Shown: positions 1 through 12,935, counted from the stretch's first letter. The stretch: 64,000 nt of DNA from Isoetes taiwanensis (GCA_021234155.1 JAJEKV010000028.1:3246567-3310566); one strand, 5' to 3'. Numbers and translations are program-made. The notes: generated by a model from the letters alone, not told the origin.

Positions 1-205
1 TTTCCTTTTCCTTTCCCATACCTTTTCCATTTTCCACTTTTTTCCTTCCTTTTTCCTTTTTTCTTCCTTTTCCCCACCTTTCCATTTCCATTTTCTTTCA
101 TTTCGTTTCATATTCCTTTTCCTTTTTCCCATTTTCCATTTCCTTTTTTTCCATACTTTTTCCCTTCCCTTCTCCCATCATTTATCTCTTCCTTTCTTCA
201 TCAAT
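1..205. repeat. Pyrimidine-rich low-complexity tract
   Basis: Almost pure T and C on the plus strand, built from irregular repeats of TTTTCC and TTTCCA. It has no coding potential and continues off the left edge. It looks like simple-sequence DNA. Confidence 0.85.
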
Positions 206-1785
206 CTACTATAAAAGAGGCAAACCACGCGATTTTGTGCGGAAAAACTACTTCGGGATGCTATATCACGGTTCATCTTCCACAAGATTGGCTTAAGCTA
301 AGGATTCTTCATTCAATTTTGGGCGGGAACTAGTGCTGTTGCATGACATTCTTTTGCTAAATGATGTGGCTTATGACATTTTTGTAACAAGTAAGCTTGC
401 TTTGATCAAACGACCTCGCCTTGCTAATGTTTTCTCATATTTGTGGTGGACTATTGGAAACTGGTCCATAAACATCGGAGCACCAACAAAGTTTTACCCC
501 TTTCCTTGTTCTGGAATCACTTAAGCTTTGAGGACGATCAAAAGCAATGTCAAAATATAATCATGATATTGACAATGATGCCCTCGAAAGATTGTAGCAA
601 ACTATTGAGAAGCATTGACACATTCTCATTTTAGAGATATCAATCCCAATGGCATAAAACTCAGCCATTAAGTCTTTTATCGACATCGTGTTCCATGAAA
701 TGGTTTCCTTTAATGAGCGTAAACCATACGGTTTGTTTGCACAAATAATCTTTGATGCTGACTAAATTGGAAGAATAATTATTGACAAGTATCTTCTATA
801 TTGTTTGTGTAGAAGATGCACCTTTTCAAGTTGCGATGGGGTATCTTCAAGGCTAAAATAGATTAAAAAGCAACCTTCGAACCCTTTTCAAAGAAAAAAT
901 CGGCCGGATGGGGCATCAAAACTACCTCAATGGTAGATTCTCCGGGAACATTTAGAAATAAAAATTTGTAGAGCTTAATGCGAGTTTGGGGTTGTTGAAT
1001 CGGTAACCCCCACGGCTTTTTATCTTGAAGAGTTGGAAGTTCTTGGTTATAAAATCAACAAACCCCAAAACTTTTGTCTTGAGCATCATCACGAATGCTG
1101 CCACCGCCACATCGAACAAAGTAAAAACCGACCCCCAAAACTTTTGTCTTGAGCATCATCAGAATACCACCGCATACATCGAGACAAAGTAAAACCCACG
1201 GCGAGACAAAACATTGCGGACATTACCAAATCTTTTGTAAAAAAAATTCAATTTTTTGCGGATCTTTCTCAAAGATATGCATTTTGGCAAAATTACTCAA
1301 AATAGGGAAGAGCGTTATCTTTCAAATGAAAAATCCAAGAGAACCTCTCAATGGTGTATCGAGGGATAAACAATAATTCTTTCGCCACTAATCAGTAAAA
1401 GTGGTTTATAACTTTTGTAAAATAATAATTTGGAATTTAAATTTAAAACTCCTATTCGGAGTGCACTGCTAATTAGTAGTTTTTGGCATATCTTCGAGAA
1501 AGGCTTGAAAGTTAAATTAAGTTACATCGTTGGAAACCTTTGACCAAAGGGCTTTTCATTCATATCATTTTCATCTAGTCTGGAGCTAGCCAACATATTT
1601 TTTAGAAGTGATCTTCTTAGCGGAGAACTCGGTAAAATGACTAAGTTTCAAAATTGGACATTGAACTTTGCGTTGCAACACCAATAGCTATTTAAGTGGA
1701 ATATTCTCCTTTGACGACTCCGTCAATGAAAGCACTCCAGTTTTCTCACAGGTGACCTCCCATATCTTATCCATGCAGTAAAAAA
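206..1785. other. Intergenic stretch without a recognisable gene
   Basis: Only short ORFs below 80 codons occur, and none resembles a known protein. The one structured piece is a direct tandem duplication at about 1062-1195, listed separately. Confidence 0.6.
1062..1195. repeat. Direct tandem duplication, about 68-base unit
   Basis: Two neighbouring copies both begin CCCAAAACTTTTGTCTTGAG and both end around ACAAAGTAAAA. They differ by a few substitutions and small indels. Nothing suggests a function. Confidence 0.7.
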
Positions 1786-2285
1786 ATGGCAAAGAAAAAA
1801 GAGACAGTGACACATATACAAGAAGTTGGCAACGACAATGAGATGTAGAACAAAATTGGAAGTCGTCAAACACTTTTGCCCGGTGACCAAGGAACCAAGG
1901 AAAGACCCCATGGGAGGACACGAAAGAGAAACGAGGAAGAAAGGCAGTCACTACCAATACAAAGTATACGACCATACAAATTCAAGCCAGACATAGTAGC
2001 CTTACGAAAGATTTGCAAGTACCAAAAGAGCACAGAGCTCTTGATTTCCAACCTTTGTTTTTAGAGGCTAGTAAGGGAACTTTCCCAAGAAGTAATTAAA
2101 GATCTTCATTTTAAAATGTAGGCCTATTAGCACTTCACCAGGCAACAAAGTCACATTTGACATCCTTGTTTGTGGATACGAAATTAATGGCCATCATGCC
2201 ATCAGTCACCATCAAACCCAAGGATATGCATTTATTCCTTTGGATTAGAGGAAAAAATGATAAGCGTACATATAAGATGGGCTAG
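1786..2285 (+). pseudogene. Broken histone H3-like gene (relic 1)
   Basis: A reading frame from the ATG at 1786 (M-A-K-K-K-E) has a basic, charged tail. At about 1969 it enters a histone H3 fold: RPYKFKPDIVALRKICKYQK, then STELLI, matching the H3 alpha-N helix (HRFRPGTVALREIRKYQK, STELLI). The tail has a TAG at 1846. A second TAG at 2062 sits where H3 has the Gln of L-P-F-Q-R-L-V, so a CAG to TAG change explains it. RLVRELSQEVIKDLHF follows (H3: RLVREIAQDFKTDLRF). After a further frameshift, LLALHQATKSHLTSLFVDT, an A-I-M segment and VTIKPKD...IRGK match H3 alpha-2, loop 2 and the RRIRGE end. The tail is unlike canonical H3. It lies directly beside a diverged copy of the LTR found at 27279-28841, but on the opposite strand relative to the H3/LTR order there. 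It could be a dead H3 variant gene or a captured copy. Confidence 0.8.
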
Positions 2286-2600
2286 TGATTCCATCCGCCC
2301 CTCATGTGCACACTTTGTAGATAGGTTAAAATAGGTTGTGTTGTGATTGTAGCCTTCCGGATACGATCATATGGAGTCACCCTGGAACAACTCGGGTTGC
2401 ATCTTCTTGGTCCGGATGAGGTAGAAATGAGACAAAGTCCCTCAGGGCTGTAATGAATACGTAAGGCGGTTAGAGAAGCGATGGCGGCACACCTACGTGC
2501 GACTTAACCCTAAACAATGAGTCAAGATGGCACCTCAACTTGGTGGGGTGTCAGACCCTATCATACCCAACCACACACATAGTGACCATTCCAAAAAACA
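2285..2600 (-). repeat. Diverged LTR fragment related to the 27279-28841 LTR
   Basis: The plus strand here aligns by eye with 27706-28060: shared blocks include CCATCCGCCCCTC, GCACACTTTG, AGATAGG, GTAGCC(T/C)TCCGG, GTCCG(G)ATGAGG and CCACACACA(T)AGTGACC. Identity looks like about 70 percent with indels. This is an older relative of the gypsy LTR family at 12936-28841. No internal element sequence is visible on either side. Confidence 0.7.
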
Positions 2601-2645
2601 TTGCTTAAACTTCTACTTGGAAATAAGATGCAAGCTAATTTTTAT

Positions 2646-2890
2646 CATAGATAGATAGATAGGTAGGTAGATGGGTAGGTAGGTAGGTAAAGATAGATAG
2701 GTAAGATAAGTAGATAAGATAGGTAGATAGATAGATGGGGTAGGTGGGTGGTAGCTAAGTAGCTAGCTGGGTATGGGTATGGGTATAGGTATAGGTGTGG
2801 GTATAGGTGTGGTATAGGTGTGGGTATAGGTGTGGGTGTGGGTATAGGTGTGCATATAGGGGTGGGTGGGTGGGTGGGTAGGTAGGTATT
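2646..2890 (+). repeat. GATA/GGTA and GGTGT(A/G) microsatellite
   Basis: Runs of GATA, GGTA and then GGGTATAGGTGT repeat for about 245 bases. The array moves gradually from tetranucleotide to hexanucleotide-like units. Confidence 0.9.
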
Positions 2891-5338
2891 ATTTTAACGT
2901 CCATGAGGACCCTACAGCAGGCATGGGATGGGTCTATGCATAGTATGGCTCTAAGGCAGTCCTAGAACTCAAGGCTTACATGTTCTAGGACTAGTATGTT
3001 ACTATTGGACCAAAGGCCCAAGCGCCATGCAGTCAAGCCATGCTAGGAGAACCTCCAACTAGCATAGATGGTCACATACCACTAGTAAGGCAACTCCCAA
3101 ACAAGATGAATACATTTGTTTCACCATGCAAGAGATGGGACCTGTCATGCCAGGGGCAATTGGGACTTATCTATATGAGGAAGTCAAAGCTGGATGCTTG
3201 GATGATGGATATGCGTTGAAAATGGACACTTAGACATGGATCAAGTATGTTGATCTAAATCTGACTTTGCTTGTGACAATGTCTTCTCGTTGACACACAG
3301 GGCATCGTAGAGGATGGCGTTGAGGGTTGACTAATTTTCAAATGGATGAAAGATTTGACACTTTTGGAGGAAATATATTGTTGAGATATCTACTTCATGC
3401 TTTTTAACTTGATTATTTGTCCTAATTTGTTAGTTAGTCTTCTTTCAATATGCTTGAGGTATGTTGTTCCAATAAATGGTTTATCCGTATGCAATTTAAA
3501 ATATATCCGTTGAGGTAAACATAGTTCCAACTCTACAACAACATTCAATAATTCAATTTGGCGAGAATGTGGTGATTCTATTGCACGAAATTGAGGCTAT
3601 ATGTACGAGTTTGGCCATGTTTTGTTGTATTTGGATTGTTAGGGGAGAAAAGGAGACCCACTTTGGGGCTGCATTGCTCTCTGTTAATGGATCTCAGAAG
3701 AGGGCACAATTAGGGTCATCACCCAATGAGCCATTTTCTCCAAAATGCAGCTAATGATTTTCATTGAGTTTCAAACCAGTTAAGCGTGTAATTTCTTTGT
3801 GTGTTTATAGGTTTTTATAGGGAGTAAATACCTCGGCGGGCGCCACCGAGGCAAGGTGGCGGGTGAACAACAGGCTTCGTCGTGGCCGTAGAAGGTTTTT
3901 AATAAAACCTATAAACAATTTTATAGAATGTAAATATATTTTATTGAAATTACACAGCGCCATGGTGGTAGGGTTTGATTCAGTTTCTTCTGGATGTTAG
4001 TGTGATATGGCGGTCAGACTTTTATGGCCAATTCTTTGGAGTAGGGAGGGTGCCCATAAAAGCCCCACTTAGGAGTAAAAATTATATTATGATGGGTTTA
4101 ATTTTCTTTAATCACCTATTTAGATATAACACAATAAAATTTCAAAGTTTAGCTTTCAATTGGTACTAAACACGAGTTGTTAAAATTCAATTTAAAGCTT
4201 TAAAAGCGCTATGAAAGATTTTAAATTCTATCTTTATTTTGAACCCAATATACCCGAAATGCCGCTAATGGACCATTAAAAAAACCTTGATGGACAGCGG
4301 AAATGCTTTGACTTGACCCCGTTGGCTACGAAGTGCCCATTAATAGACCATGCATTTAGTTCAATTTTTAGTACTTTTTAAGGTGGGCTATTGTAGGGCA
4401 AAAGTGGGCTATTAAAGGGTTAAGGTGGGCTATTAAAGGGTAGAAAGTGGGCCATTAAAGAGCAAGGAAAGTGGGTGGAAGAGGGGCGCACCCTCCCCTA
4501 TAGCTTCTATATATTTTCCAGGTTTTCACATGGCTATGATGGGAGGCTTGTTGCATGCGACCTTGTTGCAGATGCAGATCCGGCAGATGTAGCACCAAGC
4601 TTCTGCAAAATGTATTACCTTGATTCGGCAGACGTAGAACCAAGCTTCTGCAAAATGTAATATCTTGGTTTGCTTTGCCTTGCAGGAACTCCATACCCCA
4701 GCTTGGAAAGGTTTTAACATACTTGCTTGACGAATCTGTGGGGAAAAATGGATTCCTCCGAGTTTTAGCTTGAATCTTTACTGCAACAAAAAAAAATCCT
4801 GCAATCCACTTCATCGCAACACACAAGCTTTAAAAAAAGGTAAAAACCCTAAAATCAACGTCCAAGAAGAATCCCGGCTTCAATGAGGTAGCAAAATGGG
4901 TGCCCTTGTTTCAGCCTACGAGTATGGTTACATGAGGATGTCTGGTCACTGTAGACTGTAGACGTCAATAGGGACTACATATCGACACGAACGCCTGAAT
5001 TTGAATAGGTTCACATGAAGATCAGAGGCAGCACAGCTCTTGCTCCCTTCAACCGAGGAGAGAGCCGGTGGAACAGATCGATATCAACATGAATCTCTTC
5101 ATGTCAAAAAAAATTGCGTGCAACCCTTATGTTTTGAGTTTTTGACATCTAACATGTAATGATAGATGTTTGACCTATTCATGTGACAATGGAGATGCAC
5201 CCAAGGATTGACCGATAAGATAACCTAAACCGGACTCTCATTGTCATAAATAGGTTTACGAAGTCTCCAATGGGACTCCGTAAAATCTACAATTTACATC
5301 ATATGGGAAAATCTGCCTCAGACCGCTTTATGCTTTAA
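2891..5338. other. Intergenic stretch without a recognisable gene
   Basis: Only short, unconvincing ORFs are present. Within it, 4573-4668 holds a near-perfect direct repeat of about 50 bases around CAAGCTTCTGCAAAATGTA. At 4378-4460 a phrase like GTGGGC(T/C)ATTAAAGGG is repeated about four times. Confidence 0.55.
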
Positions 5339-8300
5339 TTAATCGCTGTTGTCATCCCAATCATCTCCAGAATCATTGTCCTCCTTCGAGATAAAATCAC
5401 GGAAGTTCATTATCTGCCAATGAAACAGCAATAATCTCAAACAGCTTTTCAGAAACACTATAAAGGTGTTGCTATATGAAGGGATCAAAAATATACCGGA
5501 AGGGGAGAAATTGTCCTGGTCCATTTTGTAGAACAAGCAAACACACATAATTTAACTCCTGAACTGAAAAAATAACCAATAGCAATTAAAGAATTGTAGA
5601 ATACCTTCTACGGCTTTCTGGATATGCAGGATTTCCATCTTTCGAGTTTTCATTCAAATCTGCACTCTGATATCAATTCCAGAAGTTAAAATCGAAGCTT
5701 CTACATGTGCAAACACCAAACTTTTATCTCCTTCCACTTCACTAGTTTTGTGAGGACCACGGTATTCATTACTCATCGTGTAGGAAAGTACATCGATCGA
5801 CAGGGAGTACCCAAATCCTAGCACCCAGGAGGACCATATGGGAAATTCTATGCCATAAATCTAACTTGGATGCCAGATGATGGAAACGTCAACTTATGTT
5901 CAAAAACATCCTACCTATAAAAGAACACACAAATACACATTGAGAATATGCCATTTAAGGAAACTTAAGGAGGTCTAGATTTGGCGGGTTGTTCTGCTCT
6001 ATGTTTTGTTAAGGGACTAACTACATCAATTCGAATAAGACTAATAGCCACCTTGTTAGTGCTGTGACCCTGCATTGAAAGCCTAACATTTTCAAAGATG
6101 CTGCCATCTCAGCAAGAAAGGCAGCCTGTAATGCGAAAATGGAATGATTGAGAAAATAATTGAATCTTTAAGTTAAGAAAAAAGAAAAACAAGCAAGAAG
6201 AAACCTGTTTTATTTAGGGCTAGAAGCTGCTCCCCATCATGGAAGTCTCTTATTGGATGTTGTGAAAGGGAATCATCTGTGATTGATTATATATTAGATG
6301 CCATGTTAGGAGCATAACCGAGGATTATACCTGCTAGTAGCAAAGAGTACAATTTTTCTTTCCTAATCCCAACAGATTGCTCCTGAAACAATGATATCAT
6401 ATTCACCTTGCACAGGACAAACCCTGGATTCCTAATCGATGCCATCAATGCAACCCATTGAGAACTGCATAAAGACGGTTATTTAGTTTCCTTTGTTGAG
6501 ATCACTGCTCCAGCAGCTGGTCCAAGTAATCTCAAATTTCATCAATTTGTGAATGAATGGTAGGCACTACGAACACCACGGTAAACTAGGACCAATAGCT
6601 TCCATCGGTGCTGATGGGTGCACAAGTGGTGAGGGTTCGTTGCAGCTTGCCCTCTGGAATGATGCTCACAGAAGATCAGGGAACAGGTACTGGTGGCATT
6701 GGTGGGGGCCAAGGAGGTGAATAGTCCTTGCCATTTAATGCTTCCTTATTGATTGATTGAGATGGTGCCTTCACTAAGCTTGTACTAGGTTCTGCATCTA
6801 AAAAGAGGGTGGATAAACTAAACAACTAACCATGAGGTTACAGATGAGAAATTATCTTGTATATCACATATTAACTTGTTCATTTCCACTTCAATAAATT
6901 GCAGCCTTGAAAGTAAGGCTACGATGGAAAAACATACAGATACCTTGTCCTTGACCAGTAGACACATTTAAAGCGTCCATTTGTATTGAAGAGCCTGCAT
7001 ATAAAACAAGCAACCAATCTTAGATGTCAAAACCTAAGCAGATGACTAAGACCTTTCCTAAATGGGCTGAGCGGCTCGCACCACTAACCAGGATTGGAAT
7101 ACTGGGCGTCTCGATGGTCCCCTAGAGGCTGCCCATCACATTAACAGGCGGAACTATATATGAACCCCCATCAAATGGGAATTTTGAACCTGATAAGTAT
7201 TTGCTAAATTAAATGGCTTTAGGCGAATAGTGTGGAAATGTGTATCAAAACATACCATCATTCCAGCTAATATTGGCAACCATGGGAAGGTTTGGCAATG
7301 TAGCTGGCAAACTGAAAGTTGGAACTTGTCAGTACAGGCCTAAACCCATATTCCTGTCTTCCAGATGATGTCTAGAACCAATAATAAGTCAAACAGAGCT
7401 GTTGGCAAAAGGAAACACTCTACTTCCTAATCATCCCAAGATTACATTAAGATTACTACATTAGGATACATGCGACCTAACCACGCCTAGTTCTACTAAT
7501 CAACTTGTACTTACAAGACTTTTTGTATTGCTCTCAAGAATACTCTGTGGAGGTGCAGGTAATTTGGTTTTTGCAGTCTTGCGATGGTTATAATCTGCCT
7601 GTTGTGCTTCCACTTCTCCAAGATTCTCAGCAGACCTGTAACTGTATAATAACAGAAAATATTAAACTTTATTAATCATACATGGCAGTACAGTAGGACA
7701 GTAAGTCACCATCATCAAATAAACATACACAAAACCTGTATGACAGCAGGAAACCTAATAGTGCTATATCTTCCACCATCATCTTTCACAGTAGTTGCTC
7801 CTTATTGGGGTGGAAGCCAGTTACATGTTAATTCAATCTCACAAAAGCTGTTAGATGTTTCATTGTTTTACGGATTATGCAAATGAACAGCTTAACATGC
7901 ATGAGCGCTTCTGTTGTGCTGATATCTGAAAAAGAGTGTGTTCTTCTTTATTGAAAAAAAAAGTCTCAACAGATGGCTTTGGAATATAGAGGGCTGTTAC
8001 TGCCAGGATCTGTTAGGGCAATCTAAGGAAGATCTAAAAAATCTAAACTGTTAGTAGCCAAGCCCAAGTAGTGCTAGACACTTTCAGTGGCCCAAAAAGG
8101 AGAGAAATCAATTTGAAATTGCAAAGGAGTAAACAGATACAAGATTTTTATACAACCGATCTCCCTCTTGATTCATAATGAAATCATTTTCTTTGAGGTT
8201 CTTGTTTCTGATTTGTCCAGGTGATCATGGGCCCCTCTGGCCTTTTGACCTCGTCAAGGAGATAGAAGAATGGCAGCCTTTTCTTGGTTTGATGCCTATT

Positions 8301-10702
8301 CTAACATTGAAACTTTTGTTTTTTACATGCTACAGTAATTCCTGATATGAAGAGTTTGCTGATCCTTGCAGCTGTTTGGGTAGCCATTTTCTCGAGATTT
8401 TGCCCTTGCTCAACACGTTGGCCAACCAAATACGAGTCTAAAGCATATAAGGAATTTATCTGATTCTGAATAAGAAATGCCAAGCATTACAACATTACAA
8501 ATCTTTTATCCCATGAAAACAATTGCTTTAAATTCCTATAACAAAATATCAATATTTCTGAAAAGTTTGATGATGATTCTTAACAACTTACCTGTGAAAT
8601 GGAAGCTCAGTGGAGTTAAATAGCAAAATATCAGGTACACATTTGACTTCAGGTGGTAGACCGCCAATTCCTTCCTGGTTGCAAGATACAGAAAGAAACA
8701 AAATTCGTCCTATGAACTTCATATTGTCTTAGTATTAAATTATGTTCCAATGGAGGCCATATTCCAACGTTACCATCAATTTGTCGGTAGATTAACTTCG
8801 ACAAGCAAAAAAGTAGTAAATCTTCAATTTATCGACAACTAAAAACAAAGAATGCACTTTCGCTTATGAGATATGAAAGGATTAAAGGCCCATAGAATCG
8901 AAGTTTGATGAATCTGTTATGTAGAATGGTCATGCAAATGCTATTATCACATGGCCAATGCCATGTCAAAAGCTCTCAGCTGAGTTGGCATCGCCATGTC
9001 AGCATAAAATGTCTTCCATATTGCAATGGATGCTGCGCCCATTCATGCTTGAAAGCCTCGCTGATCATGTATGGCAACTGATTGTTGGAACGCTTCTTCA
9101 GCTTGGAATAGAGTCAAAACCAGGCAGTTCCATGGATGAATCTAACAACATTTCATTTCACAGTCCCAGGGCTTTGCTAAAAATGAAATGCAGGTCTAAC
9201 ATAAAACAAATGCTTGCTGAAGAAGCAATTCCTGATCCTGCTGCATGTTACTAGCCTATGCATGTATGTTACTGTTCAAAATGAATTGCAATTAAATATA
9301 AAACTTCTTTCCTGCCCCAGAACATCAAGGAAACAAAATTTAGAAAATTAATCAGCTATCTACAACAATGTCTAGAGATTAGTCACCTTTATTTTCTGAC
9401 TGTTCAACCAATGTTCTTCATTTGTCTCCATAAAGAAACGGAACAGTTCAAGGTTCCTTCCCCACTTTCCTACATTGAATTTAAACCAGTGATTTCAAGA
9501 TGCCATAACTTGACTTAAGGTTATTACCAACAACAAGCCATAGAGAACATGTATACTAGGCCACTATAGTGGAGCTGCTAATTATACAATTAAAAGGTGC
9601 CTACTAGCAACACAACATAGAAATGAGTGTTCAATGCTGGCATAACCATATGGGAAATATACGTCCTCAAAAGAAAAAGCAGTATATAGGCTTTGCATGG
9701 TGTGGGTACAACATGCTACAAAGTGGGGAAATTTCTGTGAACTGAAATGGTGGAACAATACTAACATGCAGGAATAAAGCTTGAGTCGTAGTGTTCTAAA
9801 TTGATGCAGTATCTTACTATTAGACTGATAGAACAAGTCCAAGAGAAGGTCCAAGAAACTATACCCCACAGCATCCAAGATGTGGTGACAATTTAACAAA
9901 GAGAGGCTCAGAATCATTTCCAAACAGAGGTGTAAAATCCAAGGCTTCTGAGGGAAGATTTGGATACTTAAAGATGCTGGAAAATACTGTAGTTGCTTGC
10001 TTGGATAGAGAAATTGCTTTGACTTTATCCTGATAACAAACGCATAACATGAACCCTAGTTAATCGATCAGGAAGCAAACTGCACAATGTAAACAATGAA
10101 CTTGGTGCAACTCATAAGAAATAAATGCAGATATACCTGGGCAAGCTGGATTCTGTTCATTAAGTTCTTTAACTGCTCATTCTCCATGTTAACCTGCAAA
10201 CCAATCTTAAGCTTGTGTGGCGGCGTGTTGTTTAAAAGCACATATATGCAACTACATTTGAAAATTCAAAATCCATTAAATACCATCATATTCATATATA
10301 CAAAGGTGGTCCCTTGCAGAAACATGCCAACATTTTAAAAGCAGTTCAATAGTTCTTAAGCAGTTAATGGTCCTACCAAATTGGACTATTTTCTGTGCAT
10401 GTCAAAGTGAATATATACTAATTCAATATGCAAATTAGCTTTAAGAGATACGCAACTTACCCTGGTAACTATTGTATTAAATACCCCATCTACAGCCTCC
10501 TGGAGATCAAGTAAACTCTGGCAAAGCTGCCATGGGACGTCTGAAATAGCAATCCATGGTCATCACACACCGCCAGACACAAAACGAGGAGAAATTAAAA
10601 CAAATACTGGTTGTCTACAAAAAGAAAGTAGAAATCAAGTAAAGGGATCTGATCTATCAAAGGAGCGTAGGTTGGAAATCTACCCGACGAAGACGTGTTC
10701 AT
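5339..10702 (-). CDS. WASH1-like Arp2/3 activator, multi-exon gene
   Basis: WASH1 is the catalytic subunit of the endosomal WASH complex, which turns on Arp2/3 branched actin assembly. The N-terminal WAHD1 region reads through three spliced exons: 10702-10684 (M-N-T-S-S-S), 10540-10461 and 10193-10137. The next exon, 10029-9865, holds DKVKAISLSKQATTVFSSIF then KYP, the family signature (AQ.K...L..KKA.KVFSS.KYP). Further exons are about 9464-9387, 8674-8592 (EGIGGLPPEV...DILLFNST, matching EGLGGLPSNI...LLLFNTT), 7635-about 7515, about 7324-7256 (LPATLPNLPMVAN, matching YLPDLPGIAN), 7189-about 7150, 6994-6944 and 6791-6691 (poly-proline PPWPPPMPPV). The WH2 exon is 6465-about 6412 (ALMASIRNPG), followed by about 6371-6315 (VGIRKEKLYS). 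The last exons are 6125-6052, 5664-5605, 5563-5497 and 5413-5339, ending in the acidic EDNDSGDDWDDNSD with the invariant Trp, as in an Arp2/3-binding tail. Most junctions are GT-AG and keep frame. Joins near 7515/7324, 6691/6465 and 6315/6125 are unresolved. Confidence 0.85.
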
Positions 10703-12436
10703 GCTTTGGGACCTAGCACAACAAAATACGATCTTGAGCTGGACCAAAACCAAAAAGAAACTTATCTCAACAAAATATACCGAGATTTTTAGCATACGCA
10801 ATGCAAGAATGGCTCTACATCTCTACAAATGCAGAATTGCCTTCCACTATTTAACCGGAATTGTCAGCGGAATCTGCAAAGTAGAGCTAGAGTTTTAGTA
10901 CCCATCCGTCATTTTTGCATGGACAAAAATCCAAGAATGTCCAAGGAGGAGGTCTGGCCTATACCTATGATTTAAATATTTTAATAGTTCTCGTGTGCCG
11001 AGCGTTGCCTAGCTAACCTGTTTTCACTCGGGCTTTAACTTTTGATATATGTGCAGCTTTAGACAATAAGGCCTTTTTTCCACACTAATGGCAAAAAAAT
11101 ATGGATGTCATATACAATATAATATGACACCATTTGTGACCTCTAGGGCTAAAAATAAGATACACAAATTTAAACTTGTTTTTCCACTTGCATGTGTTTA
11201 TGGATTTCATAAGATAAAACAATGTTTTATAAGGAATGTGGGGGGCCGTTAAATCTATCTCTAAAAAAAACGAAAATTTGGAAAGACGGTCCAAAACTTA
11301 TGCTCAAAATGTCACCCTTAGAAGTAATTAAATAAATCAACAAAAAATAGGTATACATTGATAATATAGGAGCAAAATCTAAGTATTTGCCCCAGATATG
11401 CACGAGCGAAAGAGGGACATCCTAAGGTGCACATGTTTGCTCTCATTAGGAAAATTCCCAAGCATCCTATAGGGTGACATCATCCACGTAACGTAAAAAA
11501 GAAGCCCTATATAGGTGACAATATATATATATGCAAGAGGACGGGTTGCCCTTCAAGAGGTATAGACATAAGGGAGACATCTTCACCATGGCATTTAGAA
11601 ATGTAACCCTTCCTTGTTGCACTTATGAGACCATAAAATCTTTTAGTAGCATAGAGACTTTCGAAAAATGCCCCATAGGGGGACAACATGTTCAGAAAGA
11701 GGTTGAGTTTCCCATCAAAAAGTGTAGATATAAGATATGGATATCATCCGTGGCATACATGAGACTATGAATTCTTTCAACAATGTTGGTAAAGGGATTA
11801 TTGAAGAAGCACCATAAGGGGAACAACATATATGTGAGATTGCCCATCACCAGGTGGAGAAGTAAGGTATAGATTCCCCCATCAAGGAATGGATTTACAA
11901 CCCATGAAACCGCCCGCATCGTGTATTGAAAAAATCCGATATTGAAAATCCGTCCTGACGCATTGACCATTAGTCAACATAAAATCTCCTTTAGGTAATG
12001 TTTTCAACAGTCGCCAGAGCAATGGCGTTCCGGATTACATATTGTAGATTGCATTATAAAATTGTATTGAGGCCTTATAACCCAAGAGAACATGAACCCA
12101 TAGAAGTGGGCATCGAGAAGTTATGCACCCTAAATGTCTGCATCAGATCGTGAGGTTGTCAGAGACATAAACATAACTGATTGATATTTCTTGTGGATTA
12201 TTAATCCCAGCACCAAATAAATGAGGAAAGAGTAAACAAATATTTGCAGATTATACACTTTCTATTGTAAATCTGTTGTACACTTTCATGTAACACCAAT
12301 TTTACATTTATATTTTTGATGTAGGTACAAAGAAGTTCTATAATGTTTTGATGAGCATTGGACTTGATTCAAGAAACCTATTCACATGGTTGCCCACATT
12401 TTGCATCCTCTTTAGAAGCCAACAGATCAAACGACA
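10703..12436. other. Upstream region of the WASH1-like gene and intergenic DNA
   Basis: The first 200 bases would contain the 5' UTR and promoter of the minus-strand WASH1-like gene. I see no clear TATA box or CpG-rich block. The rest is AT-rich with only short ORFs that match nothing I know. Confidence 0.5.
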
Positions 12437-12688
12437 ATGATGAGCCAAGAGTTAACTGATGGGTGGTTGTCATATATTCAACGAGTTTATTCTGTACAGG
12501 AGTGTGAAAGACTACAAGATGAACTAGATATGTACAGGAATGGTGTTGGCAGATTTACAAATGAGCTATCAAAGTCACATGGTGCAAAGTGTAAGCCCGT
12601 GTCTTGGTGGGAAAGATACAGAGATTCTGTGCCATTCCTTGCATCCTTAGCACGTAGAGTACATTTAGAGTACATTGATCTACATTAG
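12437..12688 (+). pseudogene. hAT-type transposase C-terminal fragment
   Basis: An 83-codon piece contains ECERLQDELDMYRNGVGRF and later PVSWWERYRDSVPFLASLAR then RV. This matches the C-terminal dimerisation region of plant hAT (DUF659-type) transposases, whose core is W-W-x-x-Y-x-x-x-x-P-x-L-x-x-L-A-x-R-V. The catalytic RNase H-like domain is missing, and the frame stops where the conserved L-S-Q-x-x-S block should follow. It is a dead remnant close to the truncated end of the gypsy element. Confidence 0.75.
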
Positions 12689-12935
12689 ATACATTGATGT
12701 ACATTACAGTACATTAGAAGTACATCATGTACATCTCTGGCCTTTGGCCTTCTGTTTCCGGCTGTTGGCCTTTCAGTGCCATTCATTCCATGTACTTATA
12801 GATTACATGCAATACAGAGAACATCTAGATTGTTCCTATTCTATTCCTATTGTGTCTCTTCCGATCTTGCTTCCGCATTGGCTCACTATGTGCTGCAGGT
12901 TTGTATCAGTCCATAACTGATACATTTTCCAACAT

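Noticed and set aside
2646-2890. Microsatellite as a possible CRISPR or regulatory array
   Set aside because: The units are 4-6 bases with no spacers. It is ordinary simple-sequence DNA.
4455-4826. 123-codon minus-strand ORF
   Set aside because: Its sequence is created by the roughly 50-base direct repeat and simple phrases. No domain is visible.
8301-8483. Minus-strand frame with SLYALDSYLVGQRVEQGQNL as a WASH1-like exon
   Set aside because: The donor at 8592 and acceptor at 7635 join perfectly in phase (AG/G), so this piece would have to be skipped. It is better left as intron.
8958-9254. 98-codon plus-strand ORF in a WASH1-like intron
   Set aside because: It lies opposite a well-supported intron (9386-8675), has no recognisable domain, and shows no splice or promoter context. 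Chance ORF or an old insertion remnant.
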